Assembly (NCBI RefSeq): GCF_001428335.1
Contig: NZ_LMSG01000007.1
Span: 1 to 39,276 of the forward strand
Reading direction: 5' to 3'
Length of the DNA stretch: 39,276 nucleotides
Origin: Arthrobacter sp. Soil762
GTDB taxonomy: Bacteria; Actinomycetota; Actinomycetes; Actinomycetales; Micrococcaceae
Shown here in pieces: positions 1-8,344 of this stretch (position 1 is its first letter; each line of letters opens with the position of its first letter). Position numbers and translations under genes: made by a program. Under the pieces are notes generated by a model that saw only the letters and a program-made list of their open reading frames with translations, did no database searches and had not been told where the DNA came from.

Positions 1-24
1 CAACATCTCACGCAACCTCTGCCT

Positions 25-378
25 TTACCCGAACGTGTACATCACCATGACATTGAAAAAGAAGCGTCCGGAGACCGTGGTGGTGTCGATCGCATCGGTG
101 AGGCTGACGAATCCTACGCCGCGGTCGTTCAGTCCGCCGGCGAAATCCAGGAGGTCTTTCACGCTCCGGCCCAGGCGGTCCAGCTTCCACACCACCAGGG
201 TGTCACCTTTGCGCAGGTTGTCCAGCGCTTGGTCGAGGCCGGGGCGTTGGGACTTGGTGCCGCTGATCGTGTCTTTGTAGATCTTGTCGCATCCGGCCTT
301 CTGTAGGGCGTCGCGCTGCAGGTCCAGGTTCTGGTCCCGGGTGGAAACCCGGGCGTAGCCGATGCGGTGCGTGGTCAT
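25..378 (-). pseudogene. Serine resolvase, catalytic domain only (C-terminally truncated)
   Basis: This is a small serine recombinase of the Tn3-resolvase/invertase type, an enzyme that cuts and rejoins DNA at paired res sites. The N-terminal catalytic domain is intact: Ser12 sits in ARVSTRDQ, and the conserved WKLDRLGRS and GRFFFN motifs follow. After residue ~112 the sequence departs from the family and stops at 117 aa, whereas such resolvases usually have 180-200 aa including a C-terminal helix-turn-helix. The DNA-binding half is therefore missing. The start lies about 20 bases downstream of a dyad-rich region that looks like its res site. Two C-terminal resolvase scraps occur elsewhere in the window, near 15.2 and 19.3 kb. 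It is probably a relic of a transposon; a catalytically active truncated product seems unlikely. Confidence 0.85.
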
Positions 379-394
379 GGAGGGTGTTCTCTTC

Positions 395-600
395 TCAAAA
401 CTCGGTTCGGGGTCTTAGTTCGACTGTACAGATTCGAGAACTATTTGTGAGAACGGGGGGCGGGTTGCAGATTTTTCTTCGTCGAGCCAATTTTCCGCGG
501 CAGGACGTCGCGTCACTTCGGTGAGCGATCGTCCCCGGGATTCTCGATTCGATGCTTTCTTGGAATCCTTCGTTTGTGAGAACCCGCGATTTCATGCTCA
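395..600. repeat. Candidate res (resolvase recombination) site
   Basis: The stretch just upstream of the truncated resolvase holds imperfect dyads typical of res subsites. The clearest has arms GGGATTCTCGATTCGA at 537-552 and TCGTTTGTGAGAACCC at 570-585. The word TTTGTGAGAAC occurs twice, at 444-454 and 573-583, and GATTCGAGAAC lies at 431-441. About 40 bp of the 537-585 dyad has a recognisable relative at 15450-15490. I infer three subsites of a Tn3-type res; the exact subsite borders are not determined. Confidence 0.55.
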
Positions 601-841
601 TGATGTGAAGACATCGACGAGGCGGGTAGGTCCGACACGCCCGTCTTAGGATTCACGGCACCGACGCGCGCATATGGTCGGATACATGGAAAGGGACGAT
701 GCCGGCGAGTTGGCAGGCCAGAGCTCGATCAACGAACTGCTCAACGAACCGGTCGGCGTTACTCATATCCAGATGGTGCTGCCGCTTCATGTCCAGCTCC
801 CATCGGGGGAGTTCCGACGCTGTCTGCGAGCTCGTTATGCG

Positions 842-1194
842 TCAGTGCGGTGCGTAGCTCGCTGTTCGCGCCGAGGGCCAAATATCTGCCCTAGGGATGG
901 GGTCGGAGGACTGCGGCCGTGTCCAGGACAGAAACACCGTCGTGGCTATCGCCGTGACTGAGACCAGCAGCCAGAGGAACCAGGCCTGTCCCCGGCCCAA
1001 TGACGTAGCCTCCGGGCCCGAAAGACGCCGGCTTCGCTGCACAATCCCGTGACCGTGGTCATGGCGGCGACGAACAGCAGAATCGGGCCCGACACGGGCG
1101 GCCAGTGCGGTCTGATTCTCGAACCGCAGCACCCCGGCCAACGCTGCAACTCAGCCGAGGTCAGCGGGACCGCGCCGAGCACCGCAAGAAACAT
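842..1194 (-). pseudogene. Possible frameshifted small membrane protein
   Basis: Two overlapping minus-strand frames together give a plausible membrane protein. The first, starting at 1194, has hydrophobic segments MFLAVLGAVPLTSA and GPILLFVAAMTTVTGL. The second, ending at 842, carries AWFLWLLVSVTAIATTVFLSW. A single frameshift around 990-1020 would join them. I recognise no family. The surrounding 600-1459 has no other convincing gene and looks like decayed DNA next to the resolvase relic. Chance hydrophobicity in GC-rich DNA is a real alternative. Confidence 0.25.
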
Positions 1195-1459
1195 GAACCG
1201 GACTGTACACGCCAGCGGCCAAGCCCGACAGGCGAAGTAACGCAGACCCTGCTACGGGGGCGCTTGAGTCTCTGAATCCATCCGTAGTCAGAGACTCCAC
1301 GACTAACCATCCCCGAGGCCCATCTGGACATGTCGGTACCGTGACACGGCCCGCTTCCCGGACCCGGGTGGCGGCCAGCTACGCTCAGCCGGGAGGTAAA
1401 ACACCTGCATGATCCTGGGCTTCAAGGGAACAGATTAAGCACCTTGTTCGATTCCGTCG
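1195..1459. other. Non-coding stretch with a 10-bp inverted repeat
   Basis: No gene is supported here. A perfect inverted repeat, GAGTCTCTGA (1266-1275) and TCAGAGACTC (1288-1297), encloses a 12-base loop. It has no T-run, so it is not a standard terminator. It could be a protein-binding site or the scar of a mobile element. Confidence 0.4.
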
Positions 1460-1930
1460 TCAGTCAAGGGGGATGGTGATGGCGACCTGAGTGCCTTTGT
1501 CTGGTGCGGAGTCAATGGAGATGGTGCCGGCGGCTTCGTGCACGGCCATGGTCATCAGGCATACACCGTACCCGCGCTTTCTGCTCGTGGATTGGCTGTT
1601 GTAGTTGAAGCCCACGCCGTTATCTGTGATGGTCAGGCGGACGCCGTGGTCGACGGCTGCGAGCCGGACGGTCAACTCGGTGGCGTGGGAGTGCCTGAAT
1701 GCGTTGGTGAGTGTTTCCTGCGCGGCATGATAGAGAAGGTTGGCGCAGGTGGCCGGTATTTCGACGCCGTGGTGCGGGGTCTCCCAGCGCACGCACACCC
1801 CTTGGTGGCGCAGTGGAACGGTGAGTTTGTCGATGCAGCCGGCGAGTCCCAGGGCGTGGAAGTCAGCGGTGAGGTCCTCTGTGATGACTGCGCCCGCGGT
1901 ACGTTTGTCCAGAGTTGCTGTTTGGCTCAT
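1460..1930 (-). CDS. Stand-alone histidine-kinase-like ATPase domain protein
   Basis: The 156-aa protein is almost entirely a HATPase_c domain of the type found in NarX/DesK-like sensor kinases. An entry segment resembling LGLAGCIDKL is followed by the N-box AAQETLTNAFRHS (about 68-80), the G1 box DNGVGF, a G2-like KRGYGVCLMT and the G3 box KGTQVAI. The usual HisKA_3 dimerisation/phospho-acceptor helix pair and any sensor domain are absent. The start is nevertheless supported by a purine-rich site, AGGGAAAG, a few bases upstream of ATG 1930. It may act as a kinase partner, as an anti-sigma-like ATPase, or be the surviving end of a broken kinase. It lies downstream of, and in the same direction as, the GGDEF gene. 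Confidence 0.75.
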   Translation of the reverse strand: MSQTATLDKRTAGAVITEDLTADFHALGLAGCIDKLTVPLRHQGVCVRWETPHHGVEIPATCANLLYHAAQETLTNAFRHSHATELTVRLAAVDHGVRLTITDNGVGFNYNSQSTSRKRGYGVCLMTMAVHEAAGTISIDSAPDKGTQVAITIPLD

Positions 1931-2249
1931 GACTTTCCCTGCTTCCCTTGCATCCCCATACTTTGTATTCGCCTACCAGGTCCGGTCGCGCCTGTATGTC
2001 TTTGGATCAATAGTGGCGTTCTGGCATCAAGGATTCCGGCGGTTATCCGCAGCTTGGGGGAAGGTTTCGGGGAGGGTTTAGGCAATTTCTGGCCGCGACC
2101 GGCCCCATGGGGTCGTGGGCAGCGAGCTTTCAGCCGTCGAAGACGCCGTGTAAGCGGAATGTGGTCGTTTCCGGGCTCGGATCGGCTGGTTCGCCGGGTT
2201 CCAGCCGAAGTGAGCAAGGAGGCGGCGAGTGACTTTCCGGCTCGTTTGG
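1931..2249. other. Intergenic region with stem-loop
   Basis: No gene is supported. A stem-loop with 8-bp arms TCGGCTGG (2182-2189) and CCAGCCGA (2201-2208) lies 40-70 bases beyond the stop of the GGDEF gene on the minus strand. It has no following T-run. It may weakly terminate or stabilise that message. Confidence 0.35.
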
Positions 2250-3392
2250 TCAGGTGTCCCGGGCTGTGCGGTTTCGTCCGGTTGCTTTTGCCCGGTACAG
2301 GGCGGAATCGGCTGATGCGATCATCGTTCTTAGGTCCGCGGTGCCGGAGTTGTTGGACGCGATGCCGTAGCTGACGGTCGGATATCGGACGTTCTCCGGC
2401 GGGTTCCGGGCGGCAAAGCGGCGGCTTATGTCCCGGGCGAGGGATTCGGCGCGGTCCGGGTCGACGCCTGGAAGATAGAGGATGAATTCCTCTCCGCCGT
2501 ATCTTCCCACGAGGTCTGTGGAGCGGACCGTGGCCGTGCAGGCTGCGGCGAAGGCCTGAAGAACCAGGTCTCCTGCGGGATGTCCGTATCTGTCATTGAT
2601 GGCTTTGAAGTGGTCAAGGTCGGCGAGAACAAGTAACGCCGGGGCGCGCGTGAGGCGGAGGCGGCGCAGGTCAGCGGCGGCGAGGGTCAGGAACGTCGTG
2701 CGGTTCAGGACGCCTGTCAGGCCGTCGCGTGTGGCGCGGTCGTTGAGGTCTTTTGTCAGTTGTTCATAACTGAGTGCGGCCATGCTGAAGGAGACAACCA
2801 CGAGGAGGGCCATGGTGAGAAGCGTCGTTGGTACCGAACCGAAGTATGTGCGGAATACGGGCCCTGTGGGGCTTTCGGTCAGGAAGGCCAGCCAGCGGCA
2901 GAAGTAGTAGGCCGCGAGGAGCCCGGATACGACAGCCAAAGGCCGGTGGACACGGGAGTCATCGGGTTTTAGCAGCCACAGTTCCCGGGAGGCGAGGCCG
3001 ATCATTAATGACATCAGTGCCAGAAAGACCGGGCCCCCTGACCAGTCGTTGGTGGCCGGATGATCCAGTGTCGAGGCGACCGCCGTGAGGGCCGGTGCCA
3101 GGGCCAGCTGCCACCATTGAGCCCGGCTGGTCCTCAACGACCGGGCCGCGGACCAGACGCTGGTGGTGCCGGCGACCAGCAGGGTGTTTCCCAGCGGGTT
3201 CGCCCACACCTGCTGGGAGGTTCCGTCCAGAAGAAAAGCCGTGGATCCGAAAAGGAACAGGCCAAGTGCGGCGCACCACCAGGCGCTGTATGCGGAACGG
3301 GTCTGACGGAACGTCACAAGGTAGAAAAGAACCAGCAGGGTAAGTGCGATCACGCCGAAAGCGACACGCAGGCTCGCGCTATCAAGCATCAT
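2250..3392 (-). CDS. Membrane diguanylate cyclase (GGDEF)
   Basis: The enzyme makes cyclic di-GMP from two GTP. Residues 1-~208 form roughly six to seven hydrophobic helices (for example 10-28, 38-55, 119-136, 150-172, 186-206), likely a membrane sensor. The GGDEF domain covers about 219-375: RDGLTGVLNR, the metal/substrate segment ADLDHFKAINDRYGHPAGD, and the active-site loop GGEEF at 299-303. RSTD at 290-293, five residues before the loop, matches the RxxD inhibitory I-site, so product feedback is expected. All catalytic positions appear intact. The gene is divergent from the STAS-like gene at 3736. Stimulus unknown. Confidence 0.93.
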   Translation of the reverse strand: MMLDSASLRVAFGVIALTLLVLFYLVTFRQTRSAYSAWWCAALGLFLFGSTAFLLDGTSQQVWANPLGNTLLVAGTTSVWSAARSLRTSRAQWWQLALAPALTAVASTLDHPATNDWSGGPVFLALMSLMIGLASRELWLLKPDDSRVHRPLAVVSGLLAAYYFCRWLAFLTESPTGPVFRTYFGSVPTTLLTMALLVVVSFSMAALSYEQLTKDLNDRATRDGLTGVLNRTTFLTLAAADLRRLRLTRAPALLVLADLDHFKAINDRYGHPAGDLVLQAFAAACTATVRSTDLVGRYGGEEFILYLPGVDPDRAESLARDISRRFAARNPPENVRYPTVSYGIASNNSGTADLRTMIASADSALYRAKATGRNRTARDT

Positions 3393-3735
3393 CTGTGCCC
3401 CCGTCAGGTCATGTTGTGGAATCAGTATGGCACCGAGGGCCGCACCGTCACACAGGGCAGTCGCCCCGGCGCCTGGCTTGCCGGGAGAAGAAGCTTTTGT
3501 TTTCCTGGCAGCCAGAAATTTAGCCTGCAGCCCAGATCATGTCCCTTAATCCCTCTGATGTTTGTTTTGGTGACGAAGCCGGAGCAGGTTGGGTCCGGAT
3601 TTTCCGATAGTCAGTATGTCTGGCTTCAGGGAATGGAATTGACGGGAATTCAGACGGCGGGAAATATTGCCGTAGCACGTCAAGGGCCGCAGGCCCTTCA
3701 TCGGTGCCGCCTACGATGAGAGAGGAGTCCCGCTG
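3393..3735. other. Divergent intergenic region
   Basis: This gap separates the divergent GGDEF and STAS-like genes and should hold both promoters, but I could not assign convincing -35/-10 pairs. A short hairpin AAGGGCC-GCA-GGCCCTT lies around 3682-3698, upstream of the plus-strand gene. Nothing else is seen. Confidence 0.35.
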
Positions 3736-4242
3736 GTGAAGCCACTCCCGGTCCGGGGCGGAAAGGCCATGGTCGAGCAGCGCGACGAGGTGATCTGCGT
3801 CAGCTGGGCGCCCGGTTCGACCATCGAGGGCGAAGATGCCAAGGCAGCCAACGCGCTGGTGGTGCGCTTGTGTCGTGGCCGTCGCTATCCGTTGCTGGTG
3901 AACATCACAGGGATCCGGGCCGTGACGCATGCGGCCCGTGGTCTGTTCATGTCGGTAAGTCCCGCTACCCGGATAGCTCTTCTGGGATCATCACCGGTTG
4001 ACGCCGTCATCGCCACTTTCTGTTTGCGCCGCTGCCCTCCGCCGTGCCCGGCCCGGTTCTTCACCTCTCGTGCGGCAGCGATGCGATGGCTCCGGCAGCC
4101 GGCCCCAGGCACGAGGAGCATCGGAAAGATGAAAGGGACATCAGCCCCGCTCGATTCGTTGCCAGGCGCTACCGGCACCCCGAAGTCCGTGCGGGACCTG
4201 CAGGGGATGAGGGTTTTGCCGGTTCCTGGGACTACCTTGTAA
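3736..4242 (+). CDS. STAS/SpoIIAA-like (DUF7793-like) protein, short paralogue
   Basis: The first ~110 residues align by eye with the protein at 10435-11082. Shared features are an initial beta strand (ICVSW / LYLRW), an acidic EDAKA / EDARA helix start, PLLVNITGI / PMLVDMTRM, and the segment TRIALLGSSPVDAVIATF matching TRVAVVGASPVDRVIVDF. Both then have CPARFFTS / CPTKFFAS and a conserved tryptophan. These are marks of an actinobacterial STAS-like fold family that I associate with DUF7793; the biochemical role is unknown. GTG 3736 is chosen because GAGAGGAG lies about 10 bases upstream. The C-terminal ~50 residues are Pro/Gly-rich and not shared. The gene is divergent from the GGDEF gene and followed directly by a hairpin. 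Confidence 0.75.
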   Translation: MKPLPVRGGKAMVEQRDEVICVSWAPGSTIEGEDAKAANALVVRLCRGRRYPLLVNITGIRAVTHAARGLFMSVSPATRIALLGSSPVDAVIATFCLRRCPPPCPARFFTSRAAAMRWLRQPAPGTRSIGKMKGTSAPLDSLPGATGTPKSVRDLQGMRVLPVPGTTL

Positions 4243-4277
4243 GCCGTCCGGGGCTTCGCTCCCTATTGTGGACGGCT
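4242..4277 (+). terminator. Hairpin at the stop codon of the STAS-like gene
   Basis: Perfect 8-bp arms AGCCGTCC (4242-4249) and GGACGGCT (4270-4277) enclose a region that can itself fold (GGGGC-TTC-GCTCC). The stem begins at the last base of the TAA stop. There is no T-run, so it could be a terminator or a 3' stabilising structure. Confidence 0.5.
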
Positions 4278-4545
4278 GTGGGACGAACGCAGGCCCGGCT
4301 GGTTGCTGCCGTAAGCGGAACCATCGAGCCTGTGGGACCTGTAATGGTGTAACGATTCACCGTCAAGATGCCCCGCGAAAGTGCCTCAGCTATTTGTGCT
4401 CGCGTGGAGCAGGAGCTATACGAAAATGTCGGCAGAACGCGAAGGCCGGCAAAATCGGTGTCCAGCCCGACCAACAGGTCCATCCCTCATCGTCACCGCC
4501 GTGCCCGTGGCGGTCCATGATTTCGCGAGCGTTTCTCACGTGAGG

Positions 4546-4800
4546 CTAGTCGTTCGAGATGTGTTGGGTCAGGCGGCGGAAGTCTCGGGATAGGTAGAGG
4601 GCGATGGCAGCGGCGTTGTCACTGTCAACGGTCACGGCAAGGGTCCTGTGCCACGTGACCGGTCGCTGCGCTTTCTCGGACTGCCAGGAAAGCGGTCTTA
4701 ACGGTACAGATGCTGCCCATCGCGCCGGAGACCGCGACTACAGCACCGTCAGCGGACCGGAGCCGGAAACTGAAAGACCCATCAATGAGCGTAGGCGCGT
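4546..4800 (-). pseudogene. Decayed YegP/DUF1508-like gene
   Basis: In one minus-strand frame, about 4625-4800, the peptide GSFSFRLRSADGAVVAVSG followed by an AVRESAATGHV-like end resembles the DUF1508/YegP fold, where a FRFRL..NGEVIA strand pair and a SVR-type helix are usual. No good start or ribosome site precedes it, and the frame runs back into the 3' end of the EAL gene. A second frame continues from about 4640 down to a TAG at 4546-4548 with a coding-like peptide (VTVDSDNAAAIALYLSRDF). This suggests a frameshift or two fused scraps; the second scrap faintly resembles the end of a GNAT acetyltransferase. The rest of 4243-4545 shows no gene. Confidence 0.35.
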
Positions 4801-4835
4801 CCCGCTCCTGAACCCATCTTGCCCCTTGCGGCCTG

Positions 4836-6221
4836 TCAGAGCGTGTTGGAGTCCCTGGTGTAAGCCTTGTGCCAGGCTGCCCAATCGCTCGGCCGGATGG
4901 TGGGACGCCCAAGAAAGTAGCCCTGCCCTGAGGTCATGCCGAGTTCGGTGACGGCGGTGAGTTCTGCCTGGGTTTCGATTCCTTCGGCCACGATCCGGGC
5001 GCCGATTTGTTTGGCGAATCCGACCATCGCCGCGCCGAGGGCGCGCTGGCCCTGGTCGCTGTCGATTCCTGCGATGAGGCTCCGGTCGAGTTTGATGATG
5101 TCGGGCCTGAGCTGGAGGATGTGGCGCATTGATGAGAAGCCGGATCCGGCGTCGTCAACGGCTATCCGCAGCCCGCGGCGGCGCAGCGGTGCAAGAGCTG
5201 CCAGGAGCGGCGCGTACTCGTCCACGGCCAGGTGTTCGGTTAGTTCAAGGACGATCCGGTCAACGGCCAGGCCGGACTGTTCCAGGAATCCGGGCAAGCG
5301 GGGGTCCAGGCATGTTTCGGGTGAGAGGTTCAGGGCCATGTAGAGATGTTCCGGGAGCTTGGCCGTGTTGTGCAGGGCTGCTTCCAGTGCGGCGAACTCG
5401 AGGTCCCCGCCGAGACCTACGCTGGTTGCCTCGTTGAACCAGTGATCCGGGCTTCGGCCATCGTCGCTGGGGAAACGCGCCAGCGCTTCGACGCCGGTGA
5501 TGGTTCCGGTCGTGAGGTCGTGGATGGGCTGGAAGGCTGTGAGGATCATCTGGCTGTGGACCGTTTTGTCGATCCGTTCCCGGACGCGTTCTTTGAGGAG
5601 TGTGCGCACCGTCTGGGCCGGCAGGAGGCGGCTGGTGCCTTCGAAGCCTGTGGACCGTCCGTCCCGGTCCTGTCGTGATTTGCCTGATACTTCCATCCAG
5701 ACTGGTGCGCCGTTGCGGTGGCGGCAGGAGACCACGACGCCGGCCCAGTCCGAGCCGCGGTCACCGAGGGCGCCGGCGACAGAGTGGCGGGAGCTGGCGA
5801 GCTCGTCCTGATCGATGACCGTGCTGACCGGTCTGCCGAGCAGTTCGGCAGGGTCGTAGCCGAGAAGTGTGGTGCTGGTCCGGCTTGAGAAGGTGAAGTT
5901 CCCGCGGTCATCGATGGCCCAGAGCCATTCGCGGCTGGTGTCCAGTACGGTCTCCATGAGCTCCGAGATGGCCCGGCCCTGGTCGCGTTGCTTGCGCTGG
6001 GTGCGGATGCCCCGCGCCGCGGTCCAGACCGCGAGCAGGATCAGGCCTCCGGCGACGGAGCCAAGGATCCCGGTCAGCGCAGGCGAGTCAGTGGCTGCCG
6101 TGGCCCCGGAGTTCAGTGCCGTGACGATCGCGATGGCGAAGGCGATCTGCACACTGAGCACGCACAGGAGCAGGTGGCTGCCAATGAATGACAGGATGTT
6201 CGGTTTAGACCCCAGGACCAT
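4836..6221 (-). CDS. PAS-EAL cyclic-di-GMP phosphodiesterase, membrane-anchored
   Basis: This 461-aa protein should hydrolyse c-di-GMP to pGpG. Two hydrophobic helices (about 9-36 and 49-68) precede a PAS domain (about 85-200; WLWAIDDRGNFTFSS, LLGYDPAELLGR). The EAL domain spans ~225-450. Metal and catalytic residues appear present: EAL at 245-247, N298 in NLSP, LELTE near 326-329, DD at 356-357 (DDAGSGFSS instead of the common DDFGTGYSS), K377 in IKLDRS, E414 in VAEGIET and Q433 in GQGYFLGRP. The start is set at ATG 6221 because GGGAAGGGGG lies 6 bases upstream; the frame is open further upstream without support. It lies downstream of the signal-peptidase/secreted-protein pair in the same direction. 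Confidence 0.93.
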   Translation of the reverse strand: MVLGSKPNILSFIGSHLLLCVLSVQIAFAIAIVTALNSGATAATDSPALTGILGSVAGGLILLAVWTAARGIRTQRKQRDQGRAISELMETVLDTSREWLWAIDDRGNFTFSSRTSTTLLGYDPAELLGRPVSTVIDQDELASSRHSVAGALGDRGSDWAGVVVSCRHRNGAPVWMEVSGKSRQDRDGRSTGFEGTSRLLPAQTVRTLLKERVRERIDKTVHSQMILTAFQPIHDLTTGTITGVEALARFPSDDGRSPDHWFNEATSVGLGGDLEFAALEAALHNTAKLPEHLYMALNLSPETCLDPRLPGFLEQSGLAVDRIVLELTEHLAVDEYAPLLAALAPLRRRGLRIAVDDAGSGFSSMRHILQLRPDIIKLDRSLIAGIDSDQGQRALGAAMVGFAKQIGARIVAEGIETQAELTAVTELGMTSGQGYFLGRPTIRPSDWAAWHKAYTRDSNTL

Positions 6222-6321
6222 CTGATACCCCCTTCCCATGCTAGCCGTCTGGAGAATCCCTGGCGGGTAACGGCACGCAGGGGTCCGTCCGCTGAATGGC
6301 GGTTCCGGTCGGGGGCCAGGG

Positions 6322-7863
6322 TCATGGCTGGATATCCGCCAGCTCGGAGGGCTGTTCCGCAGGCACAGGGTCGGATCCGGCGCGGTAACGGTAGGTGATG
6401 TTTTCGTCCTGGACGATGAAGGTCTCCACGCCGCTGCGGTTCCAGTGCAGGACGAGCAGCCCGTAGCGTTCGGCAAGTTTGGCCAGCGTCGGGAAGGTGG
6501 TGACGTCGATGAGGGGCCGGCCCTGGGGCGCTGGCATCGGCTGGACCCGGACGAGCAGTGAGGCGTAGCGGCGGCGGATGGCCGCTGCCTCGTCGGCGGG
6601 CGCGGTACGGCGGGCGACGATCACGAGGATGACGGCGATGGCCAGGGCGGCGAGAAGCAGAACGGCTGATACGACCTGGGCTGTCGCGGCGCTGATGCCT
6701 ACACCGTTCCACGCGATCATGCGGGGAACCATGGTTGCCTGCTGGGTGGTGGTTGTGTCGGTGACGGTCAGGGTGTCCGGAGCGCCGGTGAGGGCGAGTT
6801 GGAGCGGGGTGAGGTTGAGCTTGAGTTCGGGCTGAAATTCGGTTCCGGTCGTTGATGTGACCTGTGGCGTCAGGGCGATGCTGAGCGGTCCGGAGGGGAG
6901 GCCGGTGACGGCCGATGCGGCCTGCGCTTTGGCTTCGAGGGTGGCAAGGTCCAGCCGTACACTGCCGTCATAGTCGTTGGCGGTGAAGGTGACGGGTCCG
7001 GTAAGCGGGAGACTTGAGTGCCAGCCTCCGGGTGTGGACAGCTCTGCCCTCACCGTCACCGTCCCGGGGTCGCCGTGATAGGTGAAATGGACATCGACGG
7101 TGTTGGTGAGTTTGCGAAAGACCGGGTCCGGCGAATGTGCGGTGGTTCCGTCGTATGCCGGGCTTTGTCCGACGGCGGCGGTATAGGAGAAGTCCATCCG
7201 GGTGCCGCTCTTGACCTGGGCGGTCGAGGCCTCCTCGGCCGGCCCGGACCAGGCCAGAACACCGAGGGTCACGCCCATTAATGCGAGGACGGCGCCGAGG
7301 GCGGCGGAAATCCGCAGGGCGGACGGGAGGCCGTCCAGGACCTGGTGCTGAGCGGGGCGGGTGCTGATGTGGCGGGACACGGCTGCTCTCCTTCGTTTGC
7401 GCCGATGGCGGGTGGTTACTGCGGCGCTGCCGCCGGCCAGCAATACAAATGTGGTCAGGCCCAGGACCGGAGGACTCGTGAGAATTTCAAGCCACAGCCC
7501 GCCCTGCGGGATGTGAAGCAGGGCCCGGCCAACGAGGTCTTCACCGCGGGGGCTGAGGGGATCGACGGATTGGTTGTTGTCGCCCTTGAAGACAAAGGCT
7601 TCACCGTTGCCGCCGATGATCCGGTGAAGGGCCACCTCGTCCTTGCCGGGAAGGCTGTAGGCAGCAATTTCGCCCACCGAGTACGAGGATGCACGGGCGA
7701 CGATAACCAGGTCGCCCTGATGGTAAACGGGGTTCATGCTGACACCGTGGGTGATGACCACTGCCGCCTGGCCGCTGACCAGAACAATCCCTGCGCACGC
7801 CGCTAGAACGGCTACCGCCAAGAGGAAGGCGGTGCGCAGACGGTGCGTCAGCCGCTGTGCCAA
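6322..7863 (-). CDS. SipW-type signal peptidase I fused to a DUF5305-like domain
   Basis: The 513-aa membrane protein begins with a signal peptidase of the SipW/ER type. A helix at ~12-35 is followed by the nucleophile motif with Ser42 (GVSMNP) and His80 in ALHRIIG as the likely base, then the FKGDNNQSVDP box (about 92-102). A second helix lies at ~130-150, followed by a basic stretch. A third helix starts near 182. Residues ~215-400 form an extracytoplasmic beta-rich region resembling DUF5305, then a helix (about 413-435) and a cytoplasmic tail. SipW peptidases process TasA-like matrix proteins; the adjacent upstream gene encodes such a candidate substrate, which supports the assignment. The fusion makes the protein much longer than a plain SipW (about 190 aa). 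Confidence 0.88.
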   Translation of the reverse strand: MAQRLTHRLRTAFLLAVAVLAACAGIVLVSGQAAVVITHGVSMNPVYHQGDLVIVARASSYSVGEIAAYSLPGKDEVALHRIIGGNGEAFVFKGDNNQSVDPLSPRGEDLVGRALLHIPQGGLWLEILTSPPVLGLTTFVLLAGGSAAVTTRHRRKRRRAAVSRHISTRPAQHQVLDGLPSALRISAALGAVLALMGVTLGVLAWSGPAEEASTAQVKSGTRMDFSYTAAVGQSPAYDGTTAHSPDPVFRKLTNTVDVHFTYHGDPGTVTVRAELSTPGGWHSSLPLTGPVTFTANDYDGSVRLDLATLEAKAQAASAVTGLPSGPLSIALTPQVTSTTGTEFQPELKLNLTPLQLALTGAPDTLTVTDTTTTQQATMVPRMIAWNGVGISAATAQVVSAVLLLAALAIAVILVIVARRTAPADEAAAIRRRYASLLVRVQPMPAPQGRPLIDVTTFPTLAKLAERYGLLVLHWNRSGVETFIVQDENITYRYRAGSDPVPAEQPSELADIQP

Positions 7864-7893
7864 GGCAAACCCCTATCGGTTCGGGACGGGAGC

Positions 7894-7924
7894 GAGCGGC
7901 CAGCCCCCAACGGGCTGGCCGCTC
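7894..7924 (-). terminator. Strong GC hairpin between the secreted-protein and signal-peptidase genes
   Basis: Perfect 13-bp arms GAGCGGCCAGCCC (7894-7906) and GGGCTGGCCGCTC (7912-7924) with a 5-base loop lie in the 73-base gap between the two genes. No T-run follows on either strand. I infer a partial terminator or RNA-stabilising barrier that would give more of the small secreted protein than of its peptidase. Confidence 0.65.
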
Positions 7925-7936
7925 ACGGGACCGAAA

Positions 7937-8344
7937 CTAGCTGACGGTGACGGCAAGGCTGCCAAGGTTGAGGTAGCCCGTTTCCGTGACGCCTGCCGTT
8001 GCCGGGTCCTCCACAAAGGTGCAGGTGGAGGCGTTGGAGGCGACGGCGGTGCAGGTGAATGTTCCGCCCGATCCACCGGAGGGTGCCGCCGCGACGACGC
8101 GGCCGTCCGCTGTACCGCTGAACGTCAGGGCAATGCTGTTGACGAGGGTCTTGGGACCTGAGTCGGCGTAGGAATATGCGATGGTGGTCAATGTCGCACC
8201 GGTAACGGACTGGCTCACCGTACCGCCGACGAACTGGGTTGAACCCGCTGTGGTGGCGAGGCCAGTGCCGGTGAAGGCAGATCCCGCGGCAACGGCGAGA
8301 CCGGTGACGGACAGAGCAGTGATGATCTTTACAGATGTGCGCAT
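7937..8344 (-). CDS. Small secreted TasA/camelysin-like protein
   Basis: The 135-aa product starts with a typical export signal: a basic MRTSVK, then a hydrophobic core (ITALSVTGLAVAAGSAF) and small residues before a probable cleavage site. The mature part is rich in Gly, Ser, Thr, Ala and Val and has a predicted beta character, with two cysteines (TFTCTAVASN and STCTF). Size, composition and position next to a SipW-type peptidase suggest a TasA-like fibre or matrix protein; direct sequence similarity is weak, so this rests on context. ATG 8344 is chosen because the signal peptide starts there, with GAAAGAG upstream. The frame is open further upstream, but that part has no signal-like features. 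Confidence 0.7.
   Translation of the reverse strand: MRTSVKIITALSVTGLAVAAGSAFTGTGLATTAGSTQFVGGTVSQSVTGATLTTIAYSYADSGPKTLVNSIALTFSGTADGRVVAAAPSGGSGGTFTCTAVASNASTCTFVEDPATAGVTETGYLNLGSLAVTVS

Noticed and set aside
674..961. 95-codon plus-strand frame in the decayed left region
   Set aside because: No ribosome site or family; composition fits a chance frame.
1538..2374. 278-codon plus-strand frame across the HATPase gene
   Set aside because: The minus strand has N, G1 and G3 ATPase boxes and a ribosome site; the plus frame has none.
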